Assembly (NCBI GenBank): GCA_019973155.2
Contig: BPQB01000081.1
Coordinates: 1-64,000, forward strand
Direction of reading: 5' to 3'
DNA: 64,000 bases
Origin: Phanerochaete sordida
Lineage: Eukaryota > Basidiomycota > Agaricomycetes > Polyporales > Phanerochaetaceae
Made by a program: the position numbers and the translations under genes. The notes under the pieces are model-generated. The model worked only from the letters and a program-made list of their open reading frames with translations, had not been told where the DNA came from and made no database searches. This document shows, piece by piece, positions 23,971-35,343 of this stretch (its first letter is position 1; every line of letters starts with the position of its first letter).

Positions 23971-25784
23971 ATGAAGCTTGAAGCCCTGGTCGTTCTCTCT
24001 GCCCTCCTCGTCGGTGCCAACGCACATGGCAACCACCACAAGATCGCGCGCAACCTCGGTGCCCGCGATGGGTCGTCCTCGTCTACCCTGTCCAGCACTG
24101 CTACGTCGTCCGCTGGTTCCTCCGCCGCGTCTTCGGGCGCGTCGAGCTCAGGCTCGGCGCCCCCCACCTCGGCCTCTGGCTCTGGTGCCGCGCCGACTGT
24201 CACCACGATTCCTATCCCGTCTAACCTGCCTTCGCCTCCTCCTGGCATCCCGCCTCTCCAGTCCATCAGCTCTGGCATGCCTACCGGAACGACCGCCATG
24301 GTCCCGGCAACTTTCACTGCTGGCGCGACGCCCTCGTTCGCTGGCGCGCCACCACTGCCGACGCCTTGTACGTGTCTACCTCGTGCCCACACGTGACGTA
24401 AACTGACATGTCTTGGCAGTCATCTTCGTGCAGGGACAGTGGCCGACCATGGACGTCCCTCCCCCGACCAACTCGACACAGGTCCAGGAGTGGATGAAGG
24501 AGCTCGAGGGTGTCGACATTCCCGACCTGCAGCCTACTCAGGACGGTGACTGCTCGCTCGACCCCGCGTTTGCTGCGGATGCCAAGAACCGTGGCTGGTG
24601 GACTTGCGGTGGCTGGACCGCCCCCACCGATATTGTTGCATGCCCAGACAAGATGACTTGGGGTGTTTCCTTCGACGACGGCCCGTCGCAATATAGTACG
24701 TGCCGATCATGTTCTCACATGCAATGTCTCTGATGACGCTGTGTAGCCCAGTACGTCACAACAGGATTAACCTCAAAGTCCCACACTAAAGTTGATTGAC
24801 GCTAGGACACTACTTAATTACTTGGACGAGAAGGACCTTCAGGCGACCTTCTTCGTTGTTGGCTCCCGTGTCATTGAGCGTCCTGCGGTTCTCATTGAGG
24901 AGTACATGAAGGGCCATGAGATCAGTGTCCACACCTGGTCTCACCACGTAAGCGCATTTCCGTGCCCCGCCACGCTTTATCACTGACGGCACGCTTTGCA
25001 GCCTCTTACGTCCCTGACGAATGAGCAGATCGTCGCCGAGCTGGGCTGGACTCGCGAGGCGATCAAGCGTGTGCTCGGCGTCACCCCCACCACGATGCGT
25101 CCGCCCTACGGTGATATCGGTACGTTCAACCCGGATTTGCATCCGTTTCGGAGCGCTAACGCCACATCCGCAGACAACCGTGTTCGTGCTATCTCGCTTG
25201 CTATGGGTCTCACTCCCATCATCTGGACTGCGACTCCCTCTGGCCAGAAGTTTGACACCAACGGTACGCATATATGCACCAGTTAAAGGAGCCTTCATGC
25301 TGACAAGTGGTCTCAGACTGGCGTGTTGCCGGCGGTCAGATGAACGCCATTCAGCAGTTCGAGTCCTTTGAGCAGATCCTTGGTAACGCGACCATTATTA
25401 ACACCGGGTAAGTCAACCAAAGCTGTGTCAAGATACGCCCATTGACCTAGTCGCAGCTTCATCGTCCTGGAACACGACCTGTTCGAGATCACCGTCGACC
25501 TCGCCGTCGGCTTCACGCTCAACGCCGCGATGACGCACAACCCGCCGTTCACGCTTAAGCCGATCGGCCAGTGCATGAACATCCCCACCACGGACATGTA
25601 CATGGAGACCACCACGAACCAGACGTACAAGGCGCAGCGCGCGGCCGCTCTCGCGCACGAGAACCAGACCGCCGCAAGCTCGAACCCGTCGGGCGCCTCG
25701 ACCGCGAACAGCGCCTCCCCGGCGACGTTCTCGCTCTTCACTGCCGCCGGCGCGCTCGCTGCGGGCTTCGCGATGCTGTTCTAG
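23971..25784 (+). CDS. Chitin deacetylase (CE4), GPI-anchored
   Basis: Converts chitin to chitosan at the cell wall. Eight exons (23971-24367, 24420-24695, 24747-24750, 24806-24947, 25002-25119, 25174-25263, 25317-25407, 25457-25784) join to 481 aa; the third is only 4 nt. Signal peptide MKLEALVVLSALLVGANA, then a Ser/Ala/Pro-rich stalk. The CE4 NodB fold shows motif 1 SFDDGP, motif 2 HTWSHH, motif 3 RPPYGD and the late LEHDL, so metal ligands and catalytic Asp are intact. A WWTCGGW stretch lies before the NodB fold. The tail is Ser/Thr/Asn-rich with a final hydrophobic segment LFTAAGALAAGFAMLF, a typical GPI signal. Chitin as substrate is inferred from overall family resemblance. Confidence 0.93.
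24747..24750 (+). other. 4-nt microexon of the chitin deacetylase gene
   Basis: The bases CCCA are flanked by acceptor TGTAG and donor GTACGT. Intron 24696-24746 is 51 nt and intron 24751-24805 is 55 nt, both of normal size here. Without these four bases the frames of the exons on either side do not join; with them the protein reads SFDDGPSQYTQTLLNYLD, as the family requires. Confidence 0.8.
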
Positions 25785-26334
25785 GCTGCCTCTGTACCGT
25801 CTTTTATCTATCTTCAATTCAGTTTCTTTGGACCCTCCGCACTACTATCGGACCGCGCGCACACATACTCACGTAGACTCTCTTAGGTTCTAGATAATAA
25901 ATACCTCACCGCGATTGGGCTTTGGACGATACCCGCAGAGATATTCCTATGCATCCATATGTTTTTTGACGAGTAGTATGGATCGGCACCGCCGCACAGG
26001 ACCTGCTCGTCACGCCTCCTTTAACCGCTGCTGCGGACCCGCTGTTATCAACATTTCCTTGCACATGGGAAACCGGGCAGCGTCGTCATCGTCATTGGAC
26101 GAGATTCTACGTCCTGTCTCCCTGGGCTGTTACCTCCGCACGACGTCGTTGTCGTCGCACCGAGAGACCGCCCGACCTGGAGGCCCATAGTCGCACCCGC
26201 GCCCGCAGCACCCTTGGGTATCACCGAAACTCAATCGCATCGCATCGCCTGCCTCGCGCAAATCGTCGGTCCTTCCTCCTCGTCCTTGTCCTCGACAGCG
26301 ACCAAGTGGGTTTTGTGTCTTACTGTGCTTACTG
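25785..26334. other. Intergenic region
   Basis: Holds the chitin deacetylase 3' UTR, with a polyadenylation-like AATAAA at 25896-25901, and the promoter of the downstream F-box-like gene. No other feature is seen. Confidence 0.5.
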
Positions 26335-27980
26335 ATGCCGCCTATCACAGGAGAGGATCTGCCTCCAGAAGTCGTTCATCGCATCGCTCTGGCAGCTTCT
26401 GCTCTCGCGTACGACAGACATGAGCGGTATCCCGTCCGCAAGAAGGGCTTAGCAACTTGCGCGTCGACCTGTCGTTACTGGGCAAAACTACTCAGGCAAC
26501 ATTTATTTTCATCCATTGTCTTGCGAAACGCGCAAGATGTAGCGGAGTACGTGGACCTCTGGCAGAGCAAGGCGACTGCTGGAGTACCGCCCATATCAGA
26601 ATGTCTCAGGAAGCTGGAGCTCATTGACAACACGGAACCAGGTTTCACTGCCTTGGAAAAGTATCACTTATTCGCCTTGTACAAGCTTCCGATGCGCTTC
26701 ATTGACGTACGCCTCCACGTCAGCCCTGATTCTAATCCGGATACGCAGGCTGTCCCCTCACCTGTTCCATACAAGAGCCGATCCCTCCCCTTGATTGCGC
26801 TTCCCAGACAGATCCCATCGTCGACGTTACCTAAAATCATGCAACTCGTCCTCAAGCACTTGCAGCTTCCGTCGTTCAAAGAGCTCATCCGTTGCATCTA
26901 TCTTACCAGGCCTCATAGCCTCGAACTGGACAACGTGACCTTCGTCAAAGACGATATCGACGCATACACAGCCGCTCCCCCACTTCCTCGAGATGGGACT
27001 CGGTCGCTAGTAGAAGGTGAAACATCTGTCAGAGGCGAGCCCAGCATCTTACACCTTCCAAGCTACCACAAGTTCTTGGCTCTTGTTCACGCGAACGGTG
27101 ATGCCGAGATGAACCTAGCGCGGACGTCGGTTGCGCAGACCATGCTTCAGGCATTTGAGTGCATCGCCGATGACAGTCCGTACTGTGTAACCCGCCTCTC
27201 AAGTGCGTATTTTCCCGCAGGGGCATATAGCAGTCGTAAGTTGCAAGTATCTTCGCTGAAGGGCAGTACCTCATGACGGTACGATTGCCAATTTGTTCAG
27301 ATGCGCTTTATAGCTTTCGGGGAGATGTCTCATGCCATGTCAGCGCGAACGTCACATTATTCGTCCACGAGCGGTCAGGGCTCGTCGAATTCGATGCTGT
27401 GCTCATCAACTTGCCTCTCGGCTTCCGGAGGGACGCCACCGCTGCCCCCCTCGTCGAAACCTTCGACGGTTTGGATCGGCGGCTCACCGAGCTCGTCTCG
27501 GCCACTGCGCCTCCCATCCGCATCGGCTACCACGACGACACAAAAATTCTCAGGCTGTTTCTGCGTGCGATACTGGACGACGGAGACCCGCTGAGTCGGG
27601 CCCTCGCCCGTCTATCCCGGACACGAAAGGTCACGCTTTGGCCGGGCAGTCACGTCCTTGACATTCTCGAGGAACTACTCCCTACCTCGCTGCTATCCAG
27701 CGTCTCCGGCTGGCAGACTATACTAGACAACTTCAAAAGCCAGCTCCGTGTCAATTGGATCTTCGACGTGCTGAAGCGTGCCTGGTCCGCAGAGGACTTG
27801 GAGACCGCGCTGCGCGCGCTCGAGCCGAATCCGGAGGAACCGCTAACGAGCAGTTCGGACGCTGCCAAAGGGGAGCAGGCGGGGCAGGGTGCGACGGGGC
27901 CGCTGGGCGAGGGGCAGGAAGAGAGTGCTGAGGGTCAAAACAGGAGTGGCGATGGAGAAGAGGTGCCAGACGAGGCCTAG
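26335..27980 (+). CDS. F-box-like protein of unknown target
   Basis: Two exons (26335-27235, 27301-27980) join in frame to 526 aa. The N-terminus, GEDLPPEVVHRIALAASAL followed by CRYWAKLLRQHLFSSIVL, has the layout of an F-box (LPPEV, then a conserved W and an LF..I.L ending) as seen in the many Agaricomycete F-box genes. If so it would recruit a substrate to an SCF ubiquitin ligase. The middle is leucine-rich without clear repeats, and the C-terminus is acidic and Gly/Glu-rich. The target is unknown. The first Met is assumed; a CACAG just downstream of the ATG leaves room for an earlier exon. It converges with carboxypeptidase copy 2, 229 bp away. Confidence 0.7.
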
Positions 27981-28209
27981 ATGTTCCTGAACCTGCTGCT
28001 ATAGCCTCGACGTCACAGAGGCTTCGCAAGCCGGAAACGATTTCGTGGCTACCTCTTCTCACCATTGTCTACCGAAGCCTCATTTCCCCCCTATTTTCCC
28101 AGGTTTTTGCGGCTATGCAGGTCGTGATTCTTCCTTATGTCCTCAGTCTGCACCATATTTCTCACTATCTTCGCCCTTGTTTTTCCAGCCTTCAGGTTAC
28201 ACATTAAAT

Positions 28210-31024
28210 CTACAGCACAAAAAACATCACGCCCAGCGCTGCCGGCCACCAGCGCGCAGCGACCTGTCCCAAAGCATCGCTCGCCTGCGTCTGCGAGGCA
28301 CCACCGCTGCCGGACGCGCCGGACGCGCCGCCCGTCCCGAGCGCATTGCTTGCGGTAACAGTCGCGAAGAAGCTGTTCCACGCGTCGATGGTAGCGCTCG
28401 GGAATGTGTACGTCGACTGCGTCGCGCCTGCGCCCTCGTAGATGCCGAGCTGGCCAGGGTGGACGGTGCCCGCGAGGGTACCGTCCTCGCCGCCGACCAC
28501 GCTCACGCTTCCGCTGCTCGCGTTCGTGACGAGCCCAGTCTCGTTGTTGCCGAACACAAACTCGCGCACGAAGACGAGGGCCTAGGAGCGGTGTCAGCGT
28601 GTACGGGGTAGTAAGAGAAGCGGAGGACGCACGCGTCCAGGCTGTTGCTGCGCGACGAGGTGACCTGCGTTCTCGATGAGCACATACGTCCAGTTGCGCT
28701 CCTGGTGCACGACGCCTGCGCGCACGCCGTCGTCGCCGAGCCACGGCGTGGCGGGTGGCCGCGAGAAGCCCTGAACGCCGCCGAAGGTCGTGTTCTGGAT
28801 CACGACTGCGTCTTTCCGTTAGTGCAAGCTGGCGCCGAAAGGCAGAAGCACGCACTTTCGGACGATATGTGGGAGACGAGCGAGTCATCGTTGCCCGAGT
28901 AGATGATGACGTGCACACCCTTCTCAGTCGCGTTCGTTGCGAGGTCGTCCAAGAAGACCATCGGCCTGACGTCTTGGGTGAGCAATTTGGATGGTAAGCG
29001 ATAGGTAAATGTGGCTCACTCGGGACTAGGATCAAAGCCATTCACGTCGCTGCCTGAAATATGGTGAGTGAACGCTCCGATTCCTGGTTAAGACGAAATT
29101 ACCAAATGGATAGTTGATGCTCTCTTGCCAGTCTTTGCTTGTCGGGGCGTGGATCGCAGTGCGCGTTTGGTTGTCTGTCGGGATGTCAGCATGTAGAAAT
29201 CAGCCGACGAGCGTGCGAGAAGTGGCAGACCGTTTAGGAAGACGCTAGCATCCATGGGAGCCTCCGGTTGCAGTGCATCTGGTATGTTGTAGACATCGAA
29301 TCCATTCTCTTCGTTGTGGCCCTCTGTGCAGATTCGTTCAGCATTGCGCGAGCAACATCGTAGCAAGATACGCACTCCAAGGAAGGCTGAAGTTGAGCGC
29401 GTAGTCGATCATCTCGTCGTAGAGGTCACACAGATACCACGGGTCAAGCGTTCCGTTCGCGCGTCCCGTGAGGTCGCGCTTCCACTGGTCCCGTCGCGCC
29501 AGCCTCACTTCGTCTGCAGGCGTGCTGCGGCGGGTAATCCCTGCGCGTTTCTCGAGGGTGTCCTGCTTCAGCGCCTGCTGGAACACCATCTTCTTGTGCG
29601 TCCTCCGCCGCTTGTCGAGCGTATCGCTGGAATTGGGGAAGGGCGCGTTCAGCGTTGGGAAGTGGCCGTTCTGCGGGTACGTCAAGTTCAAATCGTAGCC
29701 ACAGAGATGCGACCTGACGGATTTATTAATGCACGACTGGTGTGCAAGGTTGTCCGACTTACTGCTCGCTAAAGTATTCGTACACTTGTGGGTCGTAGCC
29801 TATCAACTGCGGGTAAGTTTCGATCACCGTCAGCTATACCAGATTTATTAGTTACTTGAAATGCTTGTTGACAACTGGATCGTCGCACCGTGGGCAGCAA
29901 TTCGAACTCGAAGCCGCTTCCAAGGGTGCCATCGCCAATGGCAATCCTTGACAAGTTGACCGGAGGATCCTCCATTCCGAAGTATGCTTTGGTAATGTAC
30001 GGCTTTGAGTTGCTAATCAGCCCTTATGTTACTCCACCTAGCAGCATCTCACATACAATATACGTGCCGGCGTAGCTCTCGCCGGTCAGATGCAGAGGTC
30101 GTGTCTTCAAACTCGGGAATACCTTCACCAAGTTGGCGAGAAAATTCATCTGGATTTCGTCGTGGTCAACGCTGGCCTCAGACCTCTGAGGACGCGGAGC
30201 TTACGAAGTCTTCGCCCATCTGGTCCTCATCCGCCACTGATGGAATGTTATCTTCAGCATGCAATGAGCAGAATTCGTACATTCTACTCACCATACCCGT
30301 CGGAATCGGCAGTTGAAAAGCCTGTTCCGCTAGAAAGGAATCAGGGATAAAAATAGGGTGATAAATTGGCGGGACATACACCGGCTGGTCTACCCAGACG
30401 TAATCAGCCAGCGTGTGCCAGCTGAGATTGTTAGAGAAAATCGTGTAGTCCTCGCGGATGTGGAGAGGCCCATTCTGCAGGCTTGCGTCAGAAAGAGGAC
30501 GCTCCATCGCGTGTTTTGGCTCTACTCGCCTCAAAGAACAATCCGACCATGCTCGAGGATCCCGGTCTGCATAATAAATCAGCACGTGTCAAAATGCTAC
30601 CCAGGTGGAACCATGTGCACCCTCCGTTGAGCCAGATACCCCACGGGTCAGTGCTTTCGCCCGCACCCGCTGTGAGCGAGCCGTTCTGTTTCTCCCAAGC
30701 CCAGAAGAACAGAGTATCGTTGGGATGGTTAGGCCGGTCCACAGGGATGTTGCCTGCCCAGTTACGTCCCGGGGCAGGGAAGGTCACATTGGGCAGCGAC
30801 TGGGTCACCTGGTAATCTGGCCGAAGCAGTCAATAATTATCGAGGCCTCAGAATCATTCAACATGATGCTTACACGCTTGCCAGTTGGGACCGAGGTCCC
30901 CTGTTGGTTTTCCGGGATAGTCGTGCGGGAAGCTGCTGGGCGGGGTGCTTGGTTGCTGCGCGTGGACCGCGCCAAGGAGCGCGGAGAGGGCGAGCCAAGG
31001 TCTGAGCTGGTTCGCACGGCGCAT
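28210..31024 (-). CDS. Secreted serine carboxypeptidase, S10 family (copy 2)
   Basis: Closest paralog of copy 1, with matching exon order and intron positions (first coding exon 30874-31024, 151 nt in both). Signal peptide ends near AVHAQ. Present are NGGPGSSSM, GESYAGTYI (Ser codon 30075-30077), IIYSGNDDSLV and NAGHLVAQQQP, so the triad is intact, as is the hydrophobic GPI-like tail. I found no frameshift or stop in any exon. Its third intron also begins with GC (donor GCGAGT, complement of 30524-30529), exactly as in copy 1. Its promoter resembles that of copy 1 but carries several hundred extra bases at about 31420-32085. An ATG 51 bp upstream in the same frame is rejected because copy 1 starts at the equivalent of 31024. 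Confidence 0.9.
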
Positions 31025-32519
31025 ACTGGGGCGTATGGAGTCGTGAAAGTCGTGAGAAGGCGAGGGCTGTTGCATCCAGAAGCCTCACCTTTATATAACG
31101 CGGCCTGTATCGGAAATGGTGATGTACAGATTGCGCAGCGATCATGGTGAGAATTACAAGGAGAGCCACCGCCGCACTGTCGCAGGCACACCTGACATGG
31201 ACATCCAGCACCGAAGCTTGTAATCTCCCGAATCTGGGTCCCCAGGTATGTCTCGCCGCGCACAGGTAACAAAAGTTGGTACCTGAGGGCCTGATGTGTG
31301 ATGAAGGCTTGGGCGACCTGTTGAGGGGAGCGACGTGCGACAACGGCCCTGACTTCGCTTCCGTGATGCCGTGCACTAGACTGACTGCTTTTACAAAACA
31401 ACGTCATGTTGTTCGGTATATGACTGGATGTGAATGAGAATGAAGAATGTACAACGGAAATCGGACGCAGAGCTCACCAAGGAGCATCTGTTCCATGCCT
31501 CGAGGTGGTAATCACGAACGTCTCGCGGCGGCACTTACTAGTAGCCGCGCTTGAAGACTACAAAGACGTAGTCGCTTGCTGCTGGCCTTCTCATCATAGC
31601 GACACCGGATTCGTTCACTACGTGGCTATACGTGGCCGCTTTTATTCACAAGGGACTTTTGTCCGCCCGAGAAGCGAGAATGACGGCGCTGGAAGCATCG
31701 ACCCTCGCAGCGGCCGCCCGAACTTGAGACGTCGACTTTGCGATGCGCTCCATGCGACACAGATATCGCGCTATGTCGCGTGAACGCGCTGCGGAGATAG
31801 GTCACTCCAAGCCGGGGCAAGTACTCGGTAGCAGCCAAACACAATTGCTCGCGAACTACCCAAAACTCTCTGCCAGGAGCAGACCAATGCACTCGTCGCT
31901 TCCACAATAGTAGCCGGTATCACCACGGCTGCGCCCCACCAGGCGTGTATTCGGCGCCCCGTCTTCGCAGGTGTCACAGCGGTGTCTGTCTGCTATGAGA
32001 CGCATAGCTCGGGCATCTTGTGGAACAGTTAGACGCGTAGCTCGAAGTGCTGATGGGCAGGGCCGCGGGGTCGACCACATGCTACATGGTCGTTCACAGC
32101 TTGAATAGCCAGCCGTCGAGGGTCCAAATGCTCGATAGCCCCGCAGTCTTTCGTGCCCAGTCTTCTCGTGTTAATGTTCAGTACCCACAGTATCCACATG
32201 TGTATGTCTCACGCACCTAGTACGACATATGGTGCAAGTTCTTGAACAAGCAATGCATGAGCATAGCCAATCTATCTCAGTGTTCAGAGCGAGGCACAAT
32301 ACAGATACGCACACATATGGTGGCAGGAAATGGCGGCCTAAGATACCCGGCAACGTCGCATGGACATCCCGTACGAGCCCATAGGGCATCCCGACATTGG
32401 CGGACCATCACGAACCCCGGCGCGCAGCTCGAGCTACGTGGCCAGGCCAGTGCATTGGCTGACACCACCGGGCGCATTTGCAGGGGCTACGTCCGCGAGG
32501 ATAATATTGTATGAAGCCT
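31025..32519. other. Intergenic region; promoter of carboxypeptidase copy 2
   Basis: The stretches 31025-31420 and about 32085-32261 are similar, inverted, to the upstream DNA of copy 1 (9195-9572 and 8869-9050). The 600-odd bp between them have no counterpart of that length near copy 1 and contain no recognisable gene. The remainder up to 32519 is the 3' flank of copy 3. Confidence 0.6.
31090..31097 (-). promoter_or_regulatory. TATA box of carboxypeptidase copy 2
   Basis: Reads TATATAAA on the minus strand, 66 bp before the ATG at 31024, matching position and context in copy 1. Confidence 0.65.
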
Positions 32520-35343
32520 CTAGAGCGCAAGAAGCATTACGCCAGCAAGCGCAGCAGGCCACCAGCAAACAACCCGCTCCAGCGCGCCGCTCGTCTGCGC
32601 AGTGCCGCTGCTGCTCGTCTGCGAAGCCGCTCCGGTGCCTGTCGATAGCGCGTTGTGCGTCGTAACAGTGGCGAAGAAGCTGTTCCATGCGGCGATGGTC
32701 GCGCTCGGGTACGTGTACGTCGACTGCGTCGCGCCAGAACCAACGTAGATGCCCAGCTGGCCAGGGTGTACTGTGCCCGCAAGTGCTGCGTCCTCGCCCC
32801 CAACGACGCTCACGCCCCCGCCGCTCGGGTTCGTCACCAGCCCTGTCTGATTGTTGCCGAAGATGAATTCACGGGCGAGGACGAACGCCTGCGGACGGCG
32901 TCAGCGTCAGCTGTGCAAGAGAGCTGCGGAGGACATACGCGCCCGGGCTGCTGCTGCGCGACGAGGTGCCCTGCGTTTTCGATAAGCACGAACGTCCAGT
33001 TGCGTTCCTGGTGCACGATCCCCGCGCGGACGCCGTCGTCGCCAAACCAAGGGGTCGCAGGAGGTCGCGTGAAGCCCTGGATGCCGCCGAAGGTTGTGTT
33101 CTGGATCACGACTGCGGGACGGGGTAAGCTCGGAACGCTGGCGCATGCAGAAATGGGCAGACCTTCGGACGAGATGTGTGCCACAAGCGAGTCATCGTTG
33201 CCTGAGTAGATGATGACGTGCACGCCGTGCTCCGTCGCGTCCGTGGCCAGCTCGGTAAGGAAGACCATCGACCTGGTTGGGATATCAGCGTCGAATCAGA
33301 TACAGGACAGTTTCGTGTAAATGAGCGTACTCGGGGCTTGGATCTCCGCTGCCATCACCTGGCGTTGCACCAGGAATGTCAGTGTACGGGCTCGAACACA
33401 TGTTCAGGGACGTACCGAAAGCATAGTTGATGCTTTCTACCCAGTCTTTGCTTGTCGGTGCATGAATAGCAGAACGCGTACGGTCGTCTACCAGCGAATG
33501 AGCCTCAGACATATCGGAAAGAACCACACGTACCGTTCAAAACATTGCCAGCATCCATGGGGACTTGGGGGTCCAGTGCGTCAGGAACGTTATAGAAATC
33601 GAATCCGCCCAAGTCATTGCCCTCTGAATATGTAATCAGTTGTGAATGGACGAGATAGAAGCAGGTCGCATACTCCATGGTAGGGCAGAGGTGAGAGCGT
33701 AGTTGATCATCTGGTCGTGAAGGTCGCATTGGTATATTGGGTCGAGCTGGCCGTCCGCACGTCGATTAAGGTACTCTCGCTTCCATTGGTCCCTCCGCGC
33801 AAACCTGGCCGCTTCCTTGGCCGCGTCGCGGCGAGCGATATCCGTGCGCCGCTTCGCACCTTCCTGCCTGAGTGCCTGCTTGAATGACATCGTATCGCGC
33901 ACCCTCCGCCGCATGTCGAGAGTATTTCCGGACCAAGGCAAGGGCGGATTCAGCGTCGGGAACGTACCGTTCTGCGGGTACGTTAGGTTCAGATCGAAGC
34001 CGCAGAGACGAGACCTATCGTCCGGATGAGTAAGCACTGTATGCATGCGGATCATGTCACTCACTGCTCCTTAAAGGATTCGTATACTTCCGGATCGTAG
34101 CCTATTAGCTGCGGGTATGTCTCGATAACCGAAAGCTGCACAACGATGACGATCCTGACCGAGTGCTGCCTAGGTCATAGACGTACCGTGGGTAACAGCT
34201 CGTATTCCACCAAACTTCCGATGGTTCCGTCTCCGATGACTATCTTCGCTAGGTTGATAGGTGGGTCTGCCATCCTGAAGTACGTCTTGGTAATGTATGG
34301 CTGTAAAATGATCATGAAGACCCTCTGGCAAACGAATTTAAACGTTGGACACACGATGTACCGCCCCGCGTAACTCTCGCCAGTCAAGTACAACGGCCTT
34401 GTCTTAAGACTTGGAAATACCTTGACCAGGTTGGCGAGGAAGTTCATCTGCATCAAGGCGGAAGTCAGTGTTGTATTCCAGCGGCATCGGCTGGCCAAAG
34501 CTTACAAAGTCCTCGCCCAGTTGATCCTCGTCCTCAGCTGTCAAGAGATGGGAATAATGTTTATGTAGCATATGAAGAACGTCATATCTTCGAGATGACA
34601 GACCATAGCCAGATGAATCTGCAGTTGAAAATCCCACTCCACTGCACCATGGTCAGGTTGAAGATGGCCTCAGTCGGAGACAATTCGACCTACACTGGCT
34701 GGTCGACCCAGATGCAATCCGCAAGCTGGTGCCAGCGAAGTTATTTGAGAAAATAGATTGATCTTCGCGGATATGCAAAGGGCCATTCTAGAGGCTAGCG
34801 TCAAGAAAGCTGTCGCGTGACTATCCTTCTAACTCACCTCGAAAAATAACCCGAGCATGCTAGAGGCGCCTGGTCTGCGCTAGTTCATCAGCGTGCATCG
34901 ACGTCCTGAAGGCCTGACGGCTAGAGTCCAAGCACGTACCCTCCGTTGAGCCAAATTCCCCACGGATCGGCACTGCTGCCCGCATCTGCGGTCAGCGAGC
35001 CTTCCTGCTTCTCCCAAGCCCAAAAGAGCAAAGTATCGTTGGGGTGGTTGGGACGATCTACAGGAATATTTCCTGCCCAGTTGCGTCCCATCGGGAAACT
35101 TACGCCTGGCAGCGGCTGCGTCACCTGAAAGTCTAGTCAAGGTGATCAGCGGCCGCATCACAGTTCAAAGCCATGTGAATCGTGCTCACACGCTTGCCAG
35201 TCGGGACTGAAGTCTCCAGACGGTTTGCCCGGATAGTCGTGCGGGTAACTGCTGGGCAGGGGGCCTGAACCGGACTGTGCGTGCGCCGCGCCGAGGAAGG
35301 CGGATACGACAAGCCAGCAGCGGAGCTGAGTCGCTCGTCGCAT
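32520..35343 (-). pseudogene. S10 serine carboxypeptidase copy 3, frameshifted
   Basis: Third paralog, in tandem with copy 2 and same strand. Signal peptide (ends AAHAQ), NGGPGASSM, GESYAGRYI, IIYSGNDDSLV, NAGHLVAQQQP and hydrophobic tail are all recognisable. In the exon starting NGPLHIRED, alignment with copies 1 and 2 shows one missing base between 34736 and 34737: the reading FSNNF should continue SWHQLAD, but the frame is lost and both neighbouring splice sites keep it wrong. The next donor is also poor (GTCTGT where copies 1 and 2 have GTGAGT). The rest of the coding sequence is otherwise open, so inactivation is recent or the missing base is an assembly error. Its third intron has a normal GT donor, unlike copies 1 and 2. 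Confidence 0.75.

Larger units (their letters stand above)
28210..32261 (-). repeat. Inverted segmental duplication, partner of 8869-12394
   Basis: Gene copy 2 with its promoter mirrors gene copy 1 with its promoter in the opposite orientation, with about 16 kb between them. Similarity stops at the 3' side near the stop codons and at the 5' side near 8869/32261. Confidence 0.75.

Noticed and set aside
30854..31075. Upstream ATG at 31075 as the start of carboxypeptidase copy 2
   Set aside because: It would place 17 residues before the signal peptide and sits too close to the TATA box; copy 1 starts at the position equal to 31024.
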